DNA of 64,000 nt, from NCBI GenBank assembly GCA_029309925.1, contig JARKND010000005.1, positions 1,240,001 through 1,304,000 on the forward strand, in the 5' to 3' direction. This document shows, piece by piece, positions 15,516 to 24,366 of the stretch (the stretch's first letter is position 1; the number at the start of each line of letters is the position of its first letter). The stretch is from Fulvivirgaceae bacterium JP3-4 (GTDB taxonomy: Bacteria; Bacteroidota; Bacteroidia; Cytophagales; Cyclobacteriaceae). The notes beneath the pieces were generated by a model, which was not told where the DNA came from, ran no database searches, and saw only the letters and a list, made by a program, of their open reading frames with translations. The position numbers and the translations under genes are program-made.

Positions 15516-16085
15516 TTAAACATCACCATACACCACATCATATCTGCGTGATGCATTTCTATATTTGTCTACAAAGCCTCGAATCTGTGCTTCAAGATTT
15601 TCAAAGCCTAACGGACACACAACTTCAAAATCAATTTCAACTTCACCTGACGTACCGTTTGTTCCATCACCACCGCCAATGATTTGACCTGGCTCTTCAC
15701 CTTCATTGAACAAATAAAGCTGTTCTATCAAGTAGCCTGATGTGCCTGCCGTTCCATTCGAAACTTCACCTTCATAGTATAAGTAATAAGGGTCTTGACC
15801 TTCTTCATAGTACCATAAAACCTGTTTGAATGCGATGTTGTGTCGAATGTAGATACGTCTCAACACAGGATCAAAGACGTCATTCAACACTCGTTCTAAT
15901 TGAATTGTCTGGCCATTGTAATCTAGTTCTCTTAAACGATCATCACGAAAATCATTTACAGCTTCAATTGTTACGCCTAACGTTTTGAGAAGAGTTTCTA
16001 ACCAAGCCAAACGTTTTGGCTTTCTTAAGTAAGCGCGGATGTGTCGATAGACGTATTTCTTTATGTCAAGATTGTATTTTCCCAT
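15516..16085 (-). CDS. Tail protein I-like baseplate protein (189 aa)
   Basis: Follows the baseplate J-like gene, the conserved P2/Mu order J then I. The N-terminus (YRHIRAYLRKPKRLAWLETLLK) and the size suit gpI-like proteins, which link baseplate to fibre. The middle has a glycine/threonine-rich stretch with NGTAGTSGYLIEQLYLFNEGEEPG, read as an inserted loop. The call rests mainly on gene order. Confidence 0.55.
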   Translation of the reverse strand: MGKYNLDIKKYVYRHIRAYLRKPKRLAWLETLLKTLGVTIEAVNDFRDDRLRELDYNGQTIQLERVLNDVFDPVLRRIYIRHNIAFKQVLWYYEEGQDPYYLYYEGEVSNGTAGTSGYLIEQLYLFNEGEEPGQIIGGGDGTNGTSGEVEIDFEVVCPLGFENLEAQIRGFVDKYRNASRRYDVVYGDV

Positions 16086-16100
16086 TTGTTGTTATTATCA

Positions 16101-16904
16101 TTATTGCGCCACTTGAGGGACGTATGTTATTGTATCTTCAAAAGGAAAGTCTTCACTCTCTTTGACATATCCAGCCTGCGTTGCGTATTCTCGCGTGAAA
16201 GGAAATTCATTCAGTCCGACAATTGCTCTTATGTCTGTTATTTCAACGTCAATCAAACCAACTACATCTTGTAATTCATCGATGATACGATTGACAAGAA
16301 TTTTACCGTTGAATGTTACTCGATTTTGGATGAAGTTTTCCAACGCAGCTTGTACTCGTTCTTGCATCTGTGCAGTTGAGTAAATACCATCATGGTAAAC
16401 TGTTGCAGTGATCTTAAGTTGATCTGGATTTAGTGAGATTGGAGAGACCGTTGTACCAGCGAATTTGATTTTCTCCATGTAATTAGTGAACTGGTTTAAT
16501 TCACCACCTGATAAAGCTTGTTCTTCACCTGTTGCACCTTTCGCAACTTTGATTGTTAGACTACCATCTTCTTCTTCAACAACTGCTGCACGTGTGATGA
16601 TCTGTTTTGAGGTATCAATTGTTGCATACTTACCATCATCTTGCAATGCATCACCTAATTGGAATTTTAAACATTCACCTTGATACCACGGTGCTGTGCC
16701 TACAATCTGTGTTGCAAGTTTGGCTTCAATTTCTGCTTGAGCGTCATCAATAAATGTTTCGACAATACGATGTGATTCAGCAGTGACGTCAATCCAAAGA
16801 CCAGCTTCAGAAACGGCAGAATTTAGATCGATTGAGTCTAATTCAGGGCGAAGGTTCTTTTCTGCAATAATTGCATCACGAATTTGTTGAAAGGTTCTAG
16901 CCAT
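16101..16904 (-). CDS. Baseplate J-like protein (267 aa)
   Basis: Typical start MARTFQQIRDAIIAEKNL and central region AVSEAGLWIDVTAESHRIVETFIDDAQ, followed by a C-terminal segment with ILVNRIIDELQDVVGLIDVEI, all usual in P2 gpJ/Mu gp47 family proteins that build the baseplate wedge. It is shorter than many J proteins. A candidate late promoter lies 22-30 bases upstream of the ATG. Confidence 0.75.
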   Translation of the reverse strand: MARTFQQIRDAIIAEKNLRPELDSIDLNSAVSEAGLWIDVTAESHRIVETFIDDAQAEIEAKLATQIVGTAPWYQGECLKFQLGDALQDDGKYATIDTSKQIITRAAVVEEEDGSLTIKVAKGATGEEQALSGGELNQFTNYMEKIKFAGTTVSPISLNPDQLKITATVYHDGIYSTAQMQERVQAALENFIQNRVTFNGKILVNRIIDELQDVVGLIDVEITDIRAIVGLNEFPFTREYATQAGYVKESEDFPFEDTITYVPQVAQ

Positions 16905-16925
16905 CTAAACTATAATAGTTTAAGG

Positions 16926-16934
16926 CTATATATT
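16926..16934 (-). promoter_or_regulatory. Candidate late promoter motif AATATATAG
   Basis: On the minus strand TCAATATATAGCCTTAAAC lies 22-30 bases before the baseplate J start. The same core, at nearly the same distance, precedes two other structural genes of this operon. It resembles the A/T-rich -10 element used by T4 gp55-type sigma factors, one of which this phage seems to encode. Confidence 0.5.
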
Positions 16935-16972
16935 GAATGAAGGACTATAGAAATTCAGTTCATATATAACCT

Positions 16973-17227
16973 ATGCAAGCGACACTCCGCCACACTCTTT
17001 TGAGTATTAACAATTCCCCAATTCAAGATGCATACTTAGTCGAAATTGATTTAGCGGACGCAAATTCCCTCGGAGAAGAAGTCTTTAATAATCTCATGCT
17101 AGTCTATCGACCGATACAAATGTTTATTGATTCTGGACCGTCATTAACTGATAGGTCAGTAGTGATCTTAGAATTTTACAACGAAAACGATGCAACACAA
17201 ATGTTGCAAGCCTTGTCAAACTATTAA
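16973..17227 (+). CDS. Small unknown protein opposite the tail operon (84 aa)
   Basis: A well-composed 84-residue frame (SINNSPIQDAYLVEIDLADA, SLTDRSVVILEFYNENDATQ) lies on the opposite strand between the baseplate J gene and a fibre gene, overlapping the fibre gene end by four bases. The pattern of short strands and helices looks like a real small globular protein rather than noise. No family is recognised. A lone reverse gene in a structural operon is often a lysogenic accessory gene. Confidence 0.5.
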   Translation: MQATLRHTLLSINNSPIQDAYLVEIDLADANSLGEEVFNNLMLVYRPIQMFIDSGPSLTDRSVVILEFYNENDATQMLQALSNY

Positions 17228-19251
17228 ACGTTTCGACTCAATGCTGTCTGATATGCTTGCACAATTGTGTACATCGTACTTGCCTGAGTTCCAGTTAAGC
17301 TTGTGCCAATTGTTGCGAATTGTAATCTTCGCGTTGAATAGCCCGTTCTGCTTGTTTGATTCAACACCATCAAGCCATAGTTTCTATTTGGTGTATTAAC
17401 TGATGCACTCGTACCGTTGATGATTGCGGTTCCATTTTTATAAGTCGTAACAACGTTCGATGCTGTTCTGCTTACCATGAAATAGCCTCTTGAGTCAGTC
17501 GAAGCAATTGTGTTGGCTGATGCATTGTTAACCTGCGAATAACTAATGTTGTTTGTCCAACGTGCAATGATTGCGTTTTCATACGTACCATCGTTAGCAC
17601 CAATATCATAACCACCTGCTACGTTTGTTCCACCATAAATCGAAATAGAGTGATCATTTAAAGTTGCACTTGTGCGTGGATTGTAGAAGGTATCGATCCA
17701 CCCTGTAGTACCGTTTCCTGTAACACCTGATGCGTCATGTGTGACTGTTCCGTTGAATACCAATCTAAATGCTCCATCAGTGTCTAAAGGATTTTTCAAA
17801 TTGTATTTGTGAGTTGTTGCTGTGCCACCGACAAATGGGTAAATCGCTTGGAATTTTGTCCATAAGCTGTTTGTCTTTAAGCTTTTTACAAGTGTATCAA
17901 TAGCAGTCTTTTGAGTGTCATTCGTGATACCTGTTGCCGTAATAAATGCTTGAACATCTGTATCATTTGTGAAGAATGGTATGTTAACAGCAGTCGTTGA
18001 TATTACGCCTGCGCTATCTTTTATTTTTGCTGTATATGACCCTCCAGCACTAATTGCAAAAACAGGACTACTTTGATATGTAGGATATAATGAGTCTAGC
18101 GCGTATTGGTAAGGTGGTGTACCATGCTGACCAAATATCATTACTTTTTCTCTGTTGTACCTTACTTCCTTAATCGAAACCTTTCGAGGTAAGTAATGCA
18201 CTTTTCCACCGAACATTGTATTATCAGATAGCGCAAACTTTTTTCCTGATGGCGCGTTGATTTGACGAAAGTTTGCACCATTTGTGGATATGTGAATTGT
18301 TGTGTCGTTTGTATAAACAATAAGCAATTTTCCGTTGCTTGAAGAAATCGATCTTGAATTCGAAATACTTGCTGATACACCGAAAATTATTCCACTATCT
18401 GACCGATATAAATTTCCATTACCATCATGAATGAAATATCGCCCGTTAACTTTTTCAATTGTTAAATAACGTGGTGGTGGACCGCTTACCAATACCTGTG
18501 ACCATGTACTACCACCATTTGAAGTTCTGATAACCTTTGTAGTGGCAGCAGCTTCGTCTATTAGACATAAGTAGCCAATATTCTCATCAAACATTTTGAA
18601 GTCAGTATACGAGGAGATGCCCAAAGGAGGGTTGGAAGGTAATGTGTAGGATGTATTGATGAATCCAACAAAAGTATTTCCTGCCCAGTTGTTTGTTGTT
18701 TTATACACTCGCATCTCATTTGATAAAACAGTCGCGAGAATCATATAACCAACATTATTATCGACCATTGAAATTAAACACATTTGGTAACCAGTTCCTG
18801 CTAACATTGTTACAGTTGACCATGTATCACCGTAGTCGGAAGAATATGCGACCTTCATCGTGCCCCCACCGACATGCATCGCCATATAAATTCTGTCATC
18901 AGTTGAGCAGTAGTGCGGAACCCATGCACCACTACCTTCGTATGAAAATGCACTTTCAATTGATCTACTTGTATAGCTTGTACCCTCGTTTCCAACACCA
19001 GCTTCAATGGAATTTGTTAGTGTTAAAGGGTTTGAAAATCCACCACCACGAGAAATCCAATATCGTGTACCATTTCTCATAGTTTTACTCGGTACTGTAC
19101 CACCAGCGAGTGTCCATGTTTTTCCATAATCTTTCGTGACGTAGGCACCCGACTCAACATTTGTAGTGGCGTCAACTAGATTCGCAACGATGTTGTACGC
19201 CATGTTTAACCCATTTGTATCATTGCTCCATGTAATCGGTTGTGTTATCAT
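17224..19251 (-). CDS. Receptor-binding tail protein with sialidase-like repeats and SprB-like domain
   Basis: Starts at MITQPITWSNDTNG, two bases after the previous stop; an upstream in-frame start would run into the neighbouring gene. The first 300 residues contain BNR/Asp-box-like repeats (VAYSSDYGDTWSTV, RTSNGGSTWSQVL), the mark of sialidase-type beta-propellers. Around residue 380-425 TPPYQYALDSLYPTYQSSPVF and GGSYTAKIKDSAGV resemble an SprB repeat. The C-terminal third looks like a lectin-like jelly roll. Likely binds host surface glycans; enzymatic activity is not evident. Confidence 0.7.
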   Translation of the reverse strand: MITQPITWSNDTNGLNMAYNIVANLVDATTNVESGAYVTKDYGKTWTLAGGTVPSKTMRNGTRYWISRGGGFSNPLTLTNSIEAGVGNEGTSYTSRSIESAFSYEGSGAWVPHYCSTDDRIYMAMHVGGGTMKVAYSSDYGDTWSTVTMLAGTGYQMCLISMVDNNVGYMILATVLSNEMRVYKTTNNWAGNTFVGFINTSYTLPSNPPLGISSYTDFKMFDENIGYLCLIDEAAATTKVIRTSNGGSTWSQVLVSGPPPRYLTIEKVNGRYFIHDGNGNLYRSDSGIIFGVSASISNSRSISSSNGKLLIVYTNDTTIHISTNGANFRQINAPSGKKFALSDNTMFGGKVHYLPRKVSIKEVRYNREKVMIFGQHGTPPYQYALDSLYPTYQSSPVFAISAGGSYTAKIKDSAGVISTTAVNIPFFTNDTDVQAFITATGITNDTQKTAIDTLVKSLKTNSLWTKFQAIYPFVGGTATTHKYNLKNPLDTDGAFRLVFNGTVTHDASGVTGNGTTGWIDTFYNPRTSATLNDHSISIYGGTNVAGGYDIGANDGTYENAIIARWTNNISYSQVNNASANTIASTDSRGYFMVSRTASNVVTTYKNGTAIINGTSASVNTPNRNYGLMVLNQTSRTGYSTRRLQFATIGTSLTGTQASTMYTIVQAYQTALSRNV

Positions 19252-19253
19252 TA

Positions 19254-21476
19254 TTAAATGAAATTGTATTGAGCGACACCATACATGTATGTCCCATCGC
19301 TTATAAAAGTTATAATATCTATGGCATTGGCTGTTTCCGTCAAGATCGGTGCATAACCACCCGGCCACTTGTAAGCGGTACCGAATGATAAAGCGCGAGT
19401 TCCTGTTGCATCTTGTTTCACCGTTAAATAGTAGCTACCACCAGACTTCATGTTTGTTGGATTTGCCAATGTTCTACTTGCGCCTAACGTAACAGTTGCA
19501 TTCGGATCGGTGTTTAAGTTCCATGAAATAGTTGATGCATCTGTTAATGTGCCTTGTTCAGCATACGCTTGACCCTTAATGATAACGTTACCATCAAATG
19601 TTGCATCACCAACAAATCCCGAAGTACCCGATACGACTAACGCACTTGAACCGATGGTAAATGTATATGAACCAGCCAAAGTTGTATTCTGGGTCAAAGC
19701 GCCACCTAATCGAACCGTACCACTTGTATTTGTCAAACCATTGCTAAATGTTGGAGCAGTTGGTATTCGAGCATCGACAGCAGAATTGAAATCCGAAATT
19801 GTAGATGCCGTTTGCGTCCCCGTGTGATTTGATCTGTTTAAATAATAGCTTGGCAATTGACTGTTTAGCTGATAGCTATTAACTGATGATGCTGCATTTA
19901 AAGCATAACCACTCGTGCCCGCGTAACCAGAGTTTACTGAATAATTCGGAACAATTGAAGACTTTTCGATATAGAACACTTTGCCTGTGCCTTCATCAAT
20001 TGCTAGTAAATTGTTCTTTGTATTATCTAAAGGTGGTGATGTTAAAAAGATTACATCTTCAGAGTCTAAGGTTACCGTCTCTGAGCTTGTCAAAAATACA
20101 CCGTTAGAGTTCACAACGATGTTTGATGTGTTCTCAGTAGCAGCTAATGAGATGTCCAACGCAGTTACATTTATTTCATTGTTAGCTTCAATAATTATTT
20201 GACCGTTTGAATTGTTACTGATAACAATATCTTGACTTTTGGCTGTATACCCTGCAACTGCGTTATATGCCGTTCTAATGTTGATGTCATGATTTTCACC
20301 TGCTGCAGTTCTTATGTTGATCGCGACAGGATCGGCATCATCACCTGATGCTTCTAATACAACTGCTCTGCTGTATGCCATAACTTCAACGTCTGATGAA
20401 GAGTTACTACCAACGCTGATTTTACCTTTCGAGTTTTGCATTCTGAAGCCATTCGAATCCAGCGTCATGCTATTCGATGCAGCATCATTGAATTGGAATG
20501 TTCCACCTGAGTTGATTTCGATATTCGAATCAGACATATCAATGTATGACACGTAATCACCGACACCTAAGTGTAAATAGCCTGCTGATGTGATAATGAT
20601 GTCGCCTAAAAAATCTGTCTCATTATACCCACCAATTTCCAAAGATTTTGTTCCGCTTTCGCCACTGATTAAGGTTGTTGAATCAACCAATGGACCGCCT
20701 AACGAAACTGTTGTACTTGATTTAGTTAAACCGTTTTGATACGTGTTACCACCGCTTGCAATAGTGTCAACGTATTGTTTGTCAACAATAGACCGATCAG
20801 TGAAGTTGGCTGAGTAATCTGCGGCATATTCTATACCAGTTGCAGTTGTTCTCAAGTCACTAAAAACGGCACCTGTATTCTTTAACTCTAATTGTGTTCT
20901 GATTGTGTTGTCACCGTCTTTTGCGGCTATAAAAATACCACCGCTGTTTGTCATGTTAATCGCACTTCTTTGATCAACACCGTTTGTATACCATGACAAC
21001 AATGAGTTACTCAACGATAAACCTGCTGTGTAGTCATTACCAACATTGACATCGATGCTTTGAGCACCAATCACTAATTCGTTCAAAAACTCTTCAATAT
21101 CATAACCACCTAGATAAAGCGACATGTTTCCATTATCACCTGAAATCGTTACATCATCTTTTAAAGTACCGCCTAACCCTGCCGTTCCGTTGGCATAGTT
21201 TAATCCGTTATCAAAGTAGATTGTTGCAGAACCGCCTGAGCTACCAGTTGTCATCAACACTAAGTCTTCGTCATTGATACCATCCTTGAACCAATACTTT
21301 GCATTGCCACCCACACCGGCATTGATGAGTACTTCTAAACCAAGATGTCTTTTGCCAGCAGTTTGAATTAGTGCCTCACTCAAATCTGTGTATGCAATGT
21401 TTGTGTTGTTCAACAATCTATTGTCAACAGGTTTCGGTGCATTGATTTGTAAGTTATCGTTAAGTGCAATTGCCAT
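19254..21476 (-). CDS. Long tail fibre protein (740 aa)
   Basis: Composed of shaft-like repeats with GLTKSSTTVSLGGPLVDSTT and VRLGGALTQNTTLAGSY, plus many short glycine-rich beta turns. The motif N-G-L-T-x-(S/T)-x-x-T-V-x-L-G-G occurs three times or more (about residues 85, 250 and 610), a typical fibre repeat of Bacteroidota phages. The C-terminal part (WNLNTDPNATVTLGASRTLA) is a common fibre tip. Overlaps the start of the upstream gene by one base. Structural, extracellular. Confidence 0.75.
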   Translation of the reverse strand: MAIALNDNLQINAPKPVDNRLLNNTNIAYTDLSEALIQTAGKRHLGLEVLINAGVGGNAKYWFKDGINDEDLVLMTTGSSGGSATIYFDNGLNYANGTAGLGGTLKDDVTISGDNGNMSLYLGGYDIEEFLNELVIGAQSIDVNVGNDYTAGLSLSNSLLSWYTNGVDQRSAINMTNSGGIFIAAKDGDNTIRTQLELKNTGAVFSDLRTTATGIEYAADYSANFTDRSIVDKQYVDTIASGGNTYQNGLTKSSTTVSLGGPLVDSTTLISGESGTKSLEIGGYNETDFLGDIIITSAGYLHLGVGDYVSYIDMSDSNIEINSGGTFQFNDAASNSMTLDSNGFRMQNSKGKISVGSNSSSDVEVMAYSRAVVLEASGDDADPVAINIRTAAGENHDINIRTAYNAVAGYTAKSQDIVISNNSNGQIIIEANNEINVTALDISLAATENTSNIVVNSNGVFLTSSETVTLDSEDVIFLTSPPLDNTKNNLLAIDEGTGKVFYIEKSSIVPNYSVNSGYAGTSGYALNAASSVNSYQLNSQLPSYYLNRSNHTGTQTASTISDFNSAVDARIPTAPTFSNGLTNTSGTVRLGGALTQNTTLAGSYTFTIGSSALVVSGTSGFVGDATFDGNVIIKGQAYAEQGTLTDASTISWNLNTDPNATVTLGASRTLANPTNMKSGGSYYLTVKQDATGTRALSFGTAYKWPGGYAPILTETANAIDIITFISDGTYMYGVAQYNFI

Positions 21477-22693
21477 TAGGAATTTCTGAATTCGATTGTC
21501 GTTACCGCTGATGGGTAATTAGCTACATATATTTTGTAATTGACGTCACTCCATAATGAAGAAGGAGAGTCGACTTCTACAAGTTGTAATGAGCCTATAA
21601 AGTTGCTTGATCCACCAATGCTACCGTTGTTCAATGCATTGACATACCAAACTGTTTTAGATGTTGATGTATTTGGAATCGCAAACCAGATTGTTTCGCT
21701 ACTTGATGAATTGTAAGTGATAGTGATCGTGCCAGTTGATGATGCAACCACTTTAGTACCTGAATCAATCAAAGCTTGATTTGCGATAATTGCAGAACTT
21801 GACTTACCATAGAAATATGGATAGATCGATGAAACAGTAAAGTTTGAACTGTTAAATGAACCACTTTGAGTGTTATTTGCTTCCGCTCTCCATGCTTGTG
21901 ACATTGGCGATGTATTAGCAATCGTACCAATCGCAACACTTTCTGAACCGTCATTAGCCAGTGAAGTAGCAATTAAAGTATTTGCTGTGACGTCACGAAT
22001 TGCAACACTGTTCGCAAGTACGTTAGATGAATTCGATGTTGACCATGTAAATGTCTTTGAGCCAGACAAAGCTGCTCCAACTTCAATGGTAGTTGATTGA
22101 CCTGAAATGCTAAACGCAGTAAATGCAGGTGCTTGAAAAGGTGTTAAGATTAGTTCTAATATCTCTTCAAAGGTTTTGCCTGTCAAAGTCGTACCACTTG
22201 ATAATCCACCAACTGTCACTGTAGCTGTGCTGTTACCTGCATAAGGAGCAACTCCCAAAGTGATTTCATCGCTGTCAGATGTGATGCTTAGGTTATCACC
22301 AGCTAATAATGATTTGAATTGTAGTTCAGAAGAAACAATACCTGATAAAACGCCACTTCCCAAACCAATATTCGATGCATCTAAAACTGGTGGTTGTCGA
22401 TAAACACCATCACCTGCTAAAAATGTATCACTACCTTGATCTAATTTAATTGTGTCGATCTGATCAATCTGTGCTTGAGTTACAAACTTGTGATCAGTTA
22501 AACTATCATCTAAATCATCAGGATCAAGAACAACATCACCTGTTAGAGTATTTACAGTAGTGACAGGACCGCTTAGCGCAGCCAATACATTTGCACGAAC
22601 ACGTCTGTTTGTTGCACCATCGTCAATCAGTACGAAGTCGTTGGTGTCTGGATTTGATTCAATTGTAAATTGAGATATGCGTTTATCCGCCAT
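21476..22693 (-). CDS. Tail fibre or baseplate-linked protein (405 aa)
   Basis: The N-terminal 100 residues (RISQFTIESNPDTNDFVLIDDG, VNTLTGDVVLDPDDLDD) are a pattern that precedes fibre shafts and probably attaches to the baseplate. The remaining part is beta-rich, with an Ig-like stretch (AFSISGQSTTIEVGAALSG) and serine-rich loops. It follows the LysM baseplate protein and precedes the long fibre. Role in fibre attachment or receptor binding inferred from position. Confidence 0.65.
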   Translation of the reverse strand: MADKRISQFTIESNPDTNDFVLIDDGATNRRVRANVLAALSGPVTTVNTLTGDVVLDPDDLDDSLTDHKFVTQAQIDQIDTIKLDQGSDTFLAGDGVYRQPPVLDASNIGLGSGVLSGIVSSELQFKSLLAGDNLSITSDSDEITLGVAPYAGNSTATVTVGGLSSGTTLTGKTFEEILELILTPFQAPAFTAFSISGQSTTIEVGAALSGSKTFTWSTSNSSNVLANSVAIRDVTANTLIATSLANDGSESVAIGTIANTSPMSQAWRAEANNTQSGSFNSSNFTVSSIYPYFYGKSSSAIIANQALIDSGTKVVASSTGTITITYNSSSSETIWFAIPNTSTSKTVWYVNALNNGSIGGSSNFIGSLQLVEVDSPSSLWSDVNYKIYVANYPSAVTTIEFRNS

Positions 22694-22710
22694 GTCTTAT
22701 TTATTATTTT

Positions 22711-23550
22711 TTACGCAATCAAAATGCGCTCGCCATTTTCGTCAATCACATATGATGCTGTTTCATCTATTAGATAGCTGTAGTCAACATTGCTTGAAAT
22801 TGTAATAGTCACACTTGCCGTTGTGCTTTCAGCATCGGTCACAGTTACACTATAAGTACCAGTTGTTAGACCTGTTAAGTTTTGCAATGTTGAGCCGTTC
22901 GACCACAAGAATGTATAGCCAGGTACGCCACCTTGCACATCAATGAAAATGAAACCGTCATCACCGTTGATTTCATTGCCAACAGCTAGTACAATAATTC
23001 GAAGCACACCTGTTAATCTTGCAATGTTGTCAGCGTTGTTGATCACTTTGTTGTCAATAGCAAGTTGAACAAGCTCTGGTCGTAATTTGACAATTTGTCC
23101 ACTTGTTAAAGCATCATCATAAGTCAGAGCATTATCAGTTAAAAAGACTTCAGTGAATTCTAAACTGCCGTAGTTCTGTACAACGATGTCGTAAATAGAT
23201 TGTCCGTTTTGAACCTTCCATTGTGATAAGACTGTGCGTGGATCTTCTTTTGGAATTGGTGGTTGTACTGCACCAAAGCTTTCACCGTTGGAAGTTGAAT
23301 CTACTTTTATGAAGTCCGAATTATTGATTTCAGCTTTTGCTTTTTCAAAGAAATCAGTGACAGTTGTATTGAAGATATTGCCTGACTGATTTAATCGAAT
23401 TTTGATAATTTGATTGGCTAAAAGATCACTGTCGTAAGTCAATGCATTATCTGCAAGTAAGATGTCAACAGCGTTGATGCTGCCGTAGTATCTGACTGCT
23501 AAATCATAAATGGTTTGCCCTTCACTGACTTTTATTTCGCGATACTTCAT
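22711..23550 (-). CDS. LysM baseplate protein with SprB repeat (279 aa)
   Basis: Two LysM-type units (about residues 5-52 and 108-157: EGQTIYDLAVRYYGS and NGQSIYDIVVQNYGS), each followed by AL-TYD-x-x-L-x-x-(G/N)QI(I/V)K(L/I)R. Residues 200-255 read GGVPGYTFLWSNGSTLQNL then TGTYSVTVTDAESTTASV, an almost canonical SprB repeat as found in gliding adhesins. In phages, LysM proteins sit in the baseplate and may touch peptidoglycan. Its start overlaps the gp25-like stop by one base. Confidence 0.75.
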   Translation of the reverse strand: MKYREIKVSEGQTIYDLAVRYYGSINAVDILLADNALTYDSDLLANQIIKIRLNQSGNIFNTTVTDFFEKAKAEINNSDFIKVDSTSNGESFGAVQPPIPKEDPRTVLSQWKVQNGQSIYDIVVQNYGSLEFTEVFLTDNALTYDDALTSGQIVKLRPELVQLAIDNKVINNADNIARLTGVLRIIVLAVGNEINGDDGFIFIDVQGGVPGYTFLWSNGSTLQNLTGLTTGTYSVTVTDAESTTASVTITISSNVDYSYLIDETASYVIDENGERILIA

Positions 23551-23885
23551 TATGGTCGGTAAGCTTCAATATTTAATATCAGGTTGTCAGATAAGACAAG
23601 CTGTGTCTGTAAGTCTTCTTGATTCAAATTGAATTGAATGTCTTCATATCCATCTAATCGAAGTTGTTGTTGAATTGTGGTTTCTAATTGTGCGTAGGAC
23701 AAATCGCCATTTTGAAAGCGTTTGATACCTACACCAACCAACGGATGAAATAACCATTCACCACGGTTGCTGTCGATGATTTGTTCGATGTATTGATTGT
23801 CTGCAAGACCGATTACAAAATCACCGTCTTGAACAAGTAAATCACCATCTGAATCATAAAGGAAGTCTGCTAAGAAAGTTGCCAT
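23550..23885 (-). CDS. Baseplate wedge protein, gp25/Mu gp46-like (111 aa)
   Basis: Length and wording fit the gp25/gpW-like family: VQDGDFVIGLADNQYIEQII, then RGEWLFHPLVGVGIKRF and a C-terminal strand-rich part. It forms part of the baseplate wedge of contractile tails. A candidate late promoter lies 21-29 bases upstream. The gene immediately upstream encodes the gp55-like sigma factor. Confidence 0.75.
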   Translation of the reverse strand: MATFLADFLYDSDGDLLVQDGDFVIGLADNQYIEQIIDSNRGEWLFHPLVGVGIKRFQNGDLSYAQLETTIQQQLRLDGYEDIQFNLNQEDLQTQLVLSDNLILNIEAYRP

Positions 23886-23905
23886 TCAATACGATTACTT
23901 TACAG

Positions 23906-23914
23906 CTATATATT
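23906..23914 (-). promoter_or_regulatory. Candidate late promoter motif AATATATAG
   Basis: On the minus strand TTTAATATATAGCTGTAAAG lies 21-29 bases before the gp25-like start, between it and the sigma-like gene. It is one of three copies with equal core and near-equal spacing. Confidence 0.5.
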
Positions 23915-23938
23915 AAATGGCTTGTCAAACTTAACGCG

Positions 23939-24337
23939 TCAAATGTTGGTTAGACCATCGCCATCGTTTGAAGATTCAATACTGATGAATTTGACTAGTC
24001 CGTCTGGATCACCTTTGCATTTGTAAAGTTCATTCCAACCATACGCCAATCCACGTTTAATAACTTCAGTGAAATAGGCAAATGCATTTGTGGAACGTTC
24101 AGGATTGAAATTATGCCAGCCTTTAAATGCCATCAATAAGGCAGTATGTAGGCAATCTTGTTTGTCGTCTGGATTTGAGTAGCGAAATCGCAAAATGACT
24201 TTGTTACCTAAAAGAATTATCATTTGTTCGGCTTTGTACGTCAGCTTCTTTTGTTGCTTTGAAATGATTATCTCTTTAAGAAACTCTTTGTTGGATAGGT
24301 AGTTTTTTGGTTTGTCTTTCTTCTTGATATTGCCCAT
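23939..24337 (-). CDS. T4 gp55-like late sigma factor (132 aa)
   Basis: From memory of T4 gp55, the alignment is striking: YLSNKEFLKEII matches its YVNNKELLQAII, a central RFRYSNPDDKQD aligns with RFNFSGYTQSWKQE, and AFKGWHNFNPERSTNAFAYF aligns with IKGLHNFDETKYKNPHAYI. gp55 is a minimal sigma subunit that directs host RNA polymerase to late promoters with an A/T-rich -10 box and no -35 element. The gene lies within the baseplate operon, an unusual place. It is shorter than T4 gp55 (185 aa). No partner clamp loader or co-activator was found. Confidence 0.7.
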   Translation of the reverse strand: MGNIKKKDKPKNYLSNKEFLKEIIISKQQKKLTYKAEQMIILLGNKVILRFRYSNPDDKQDCLHTALLMAFKGWHNFNPERSTNAFAYFTEVIKRGLAYGWNELYKCKGDPDGLVKFISIESSNDGDGLTNI

Positions 24338-24366
24338 GTATTTATATCATGGCAATACAGAAAGGT

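Noticed and set aside
24338-24348. TATAAATA directly before the gp55-like gene as a T4-type late promoter
   Set aside because: The box ends about two bases before the ATG, leaving no room for a leader; similar AATAAATA stretches precede many structural genes and more likely serve translation initiation.
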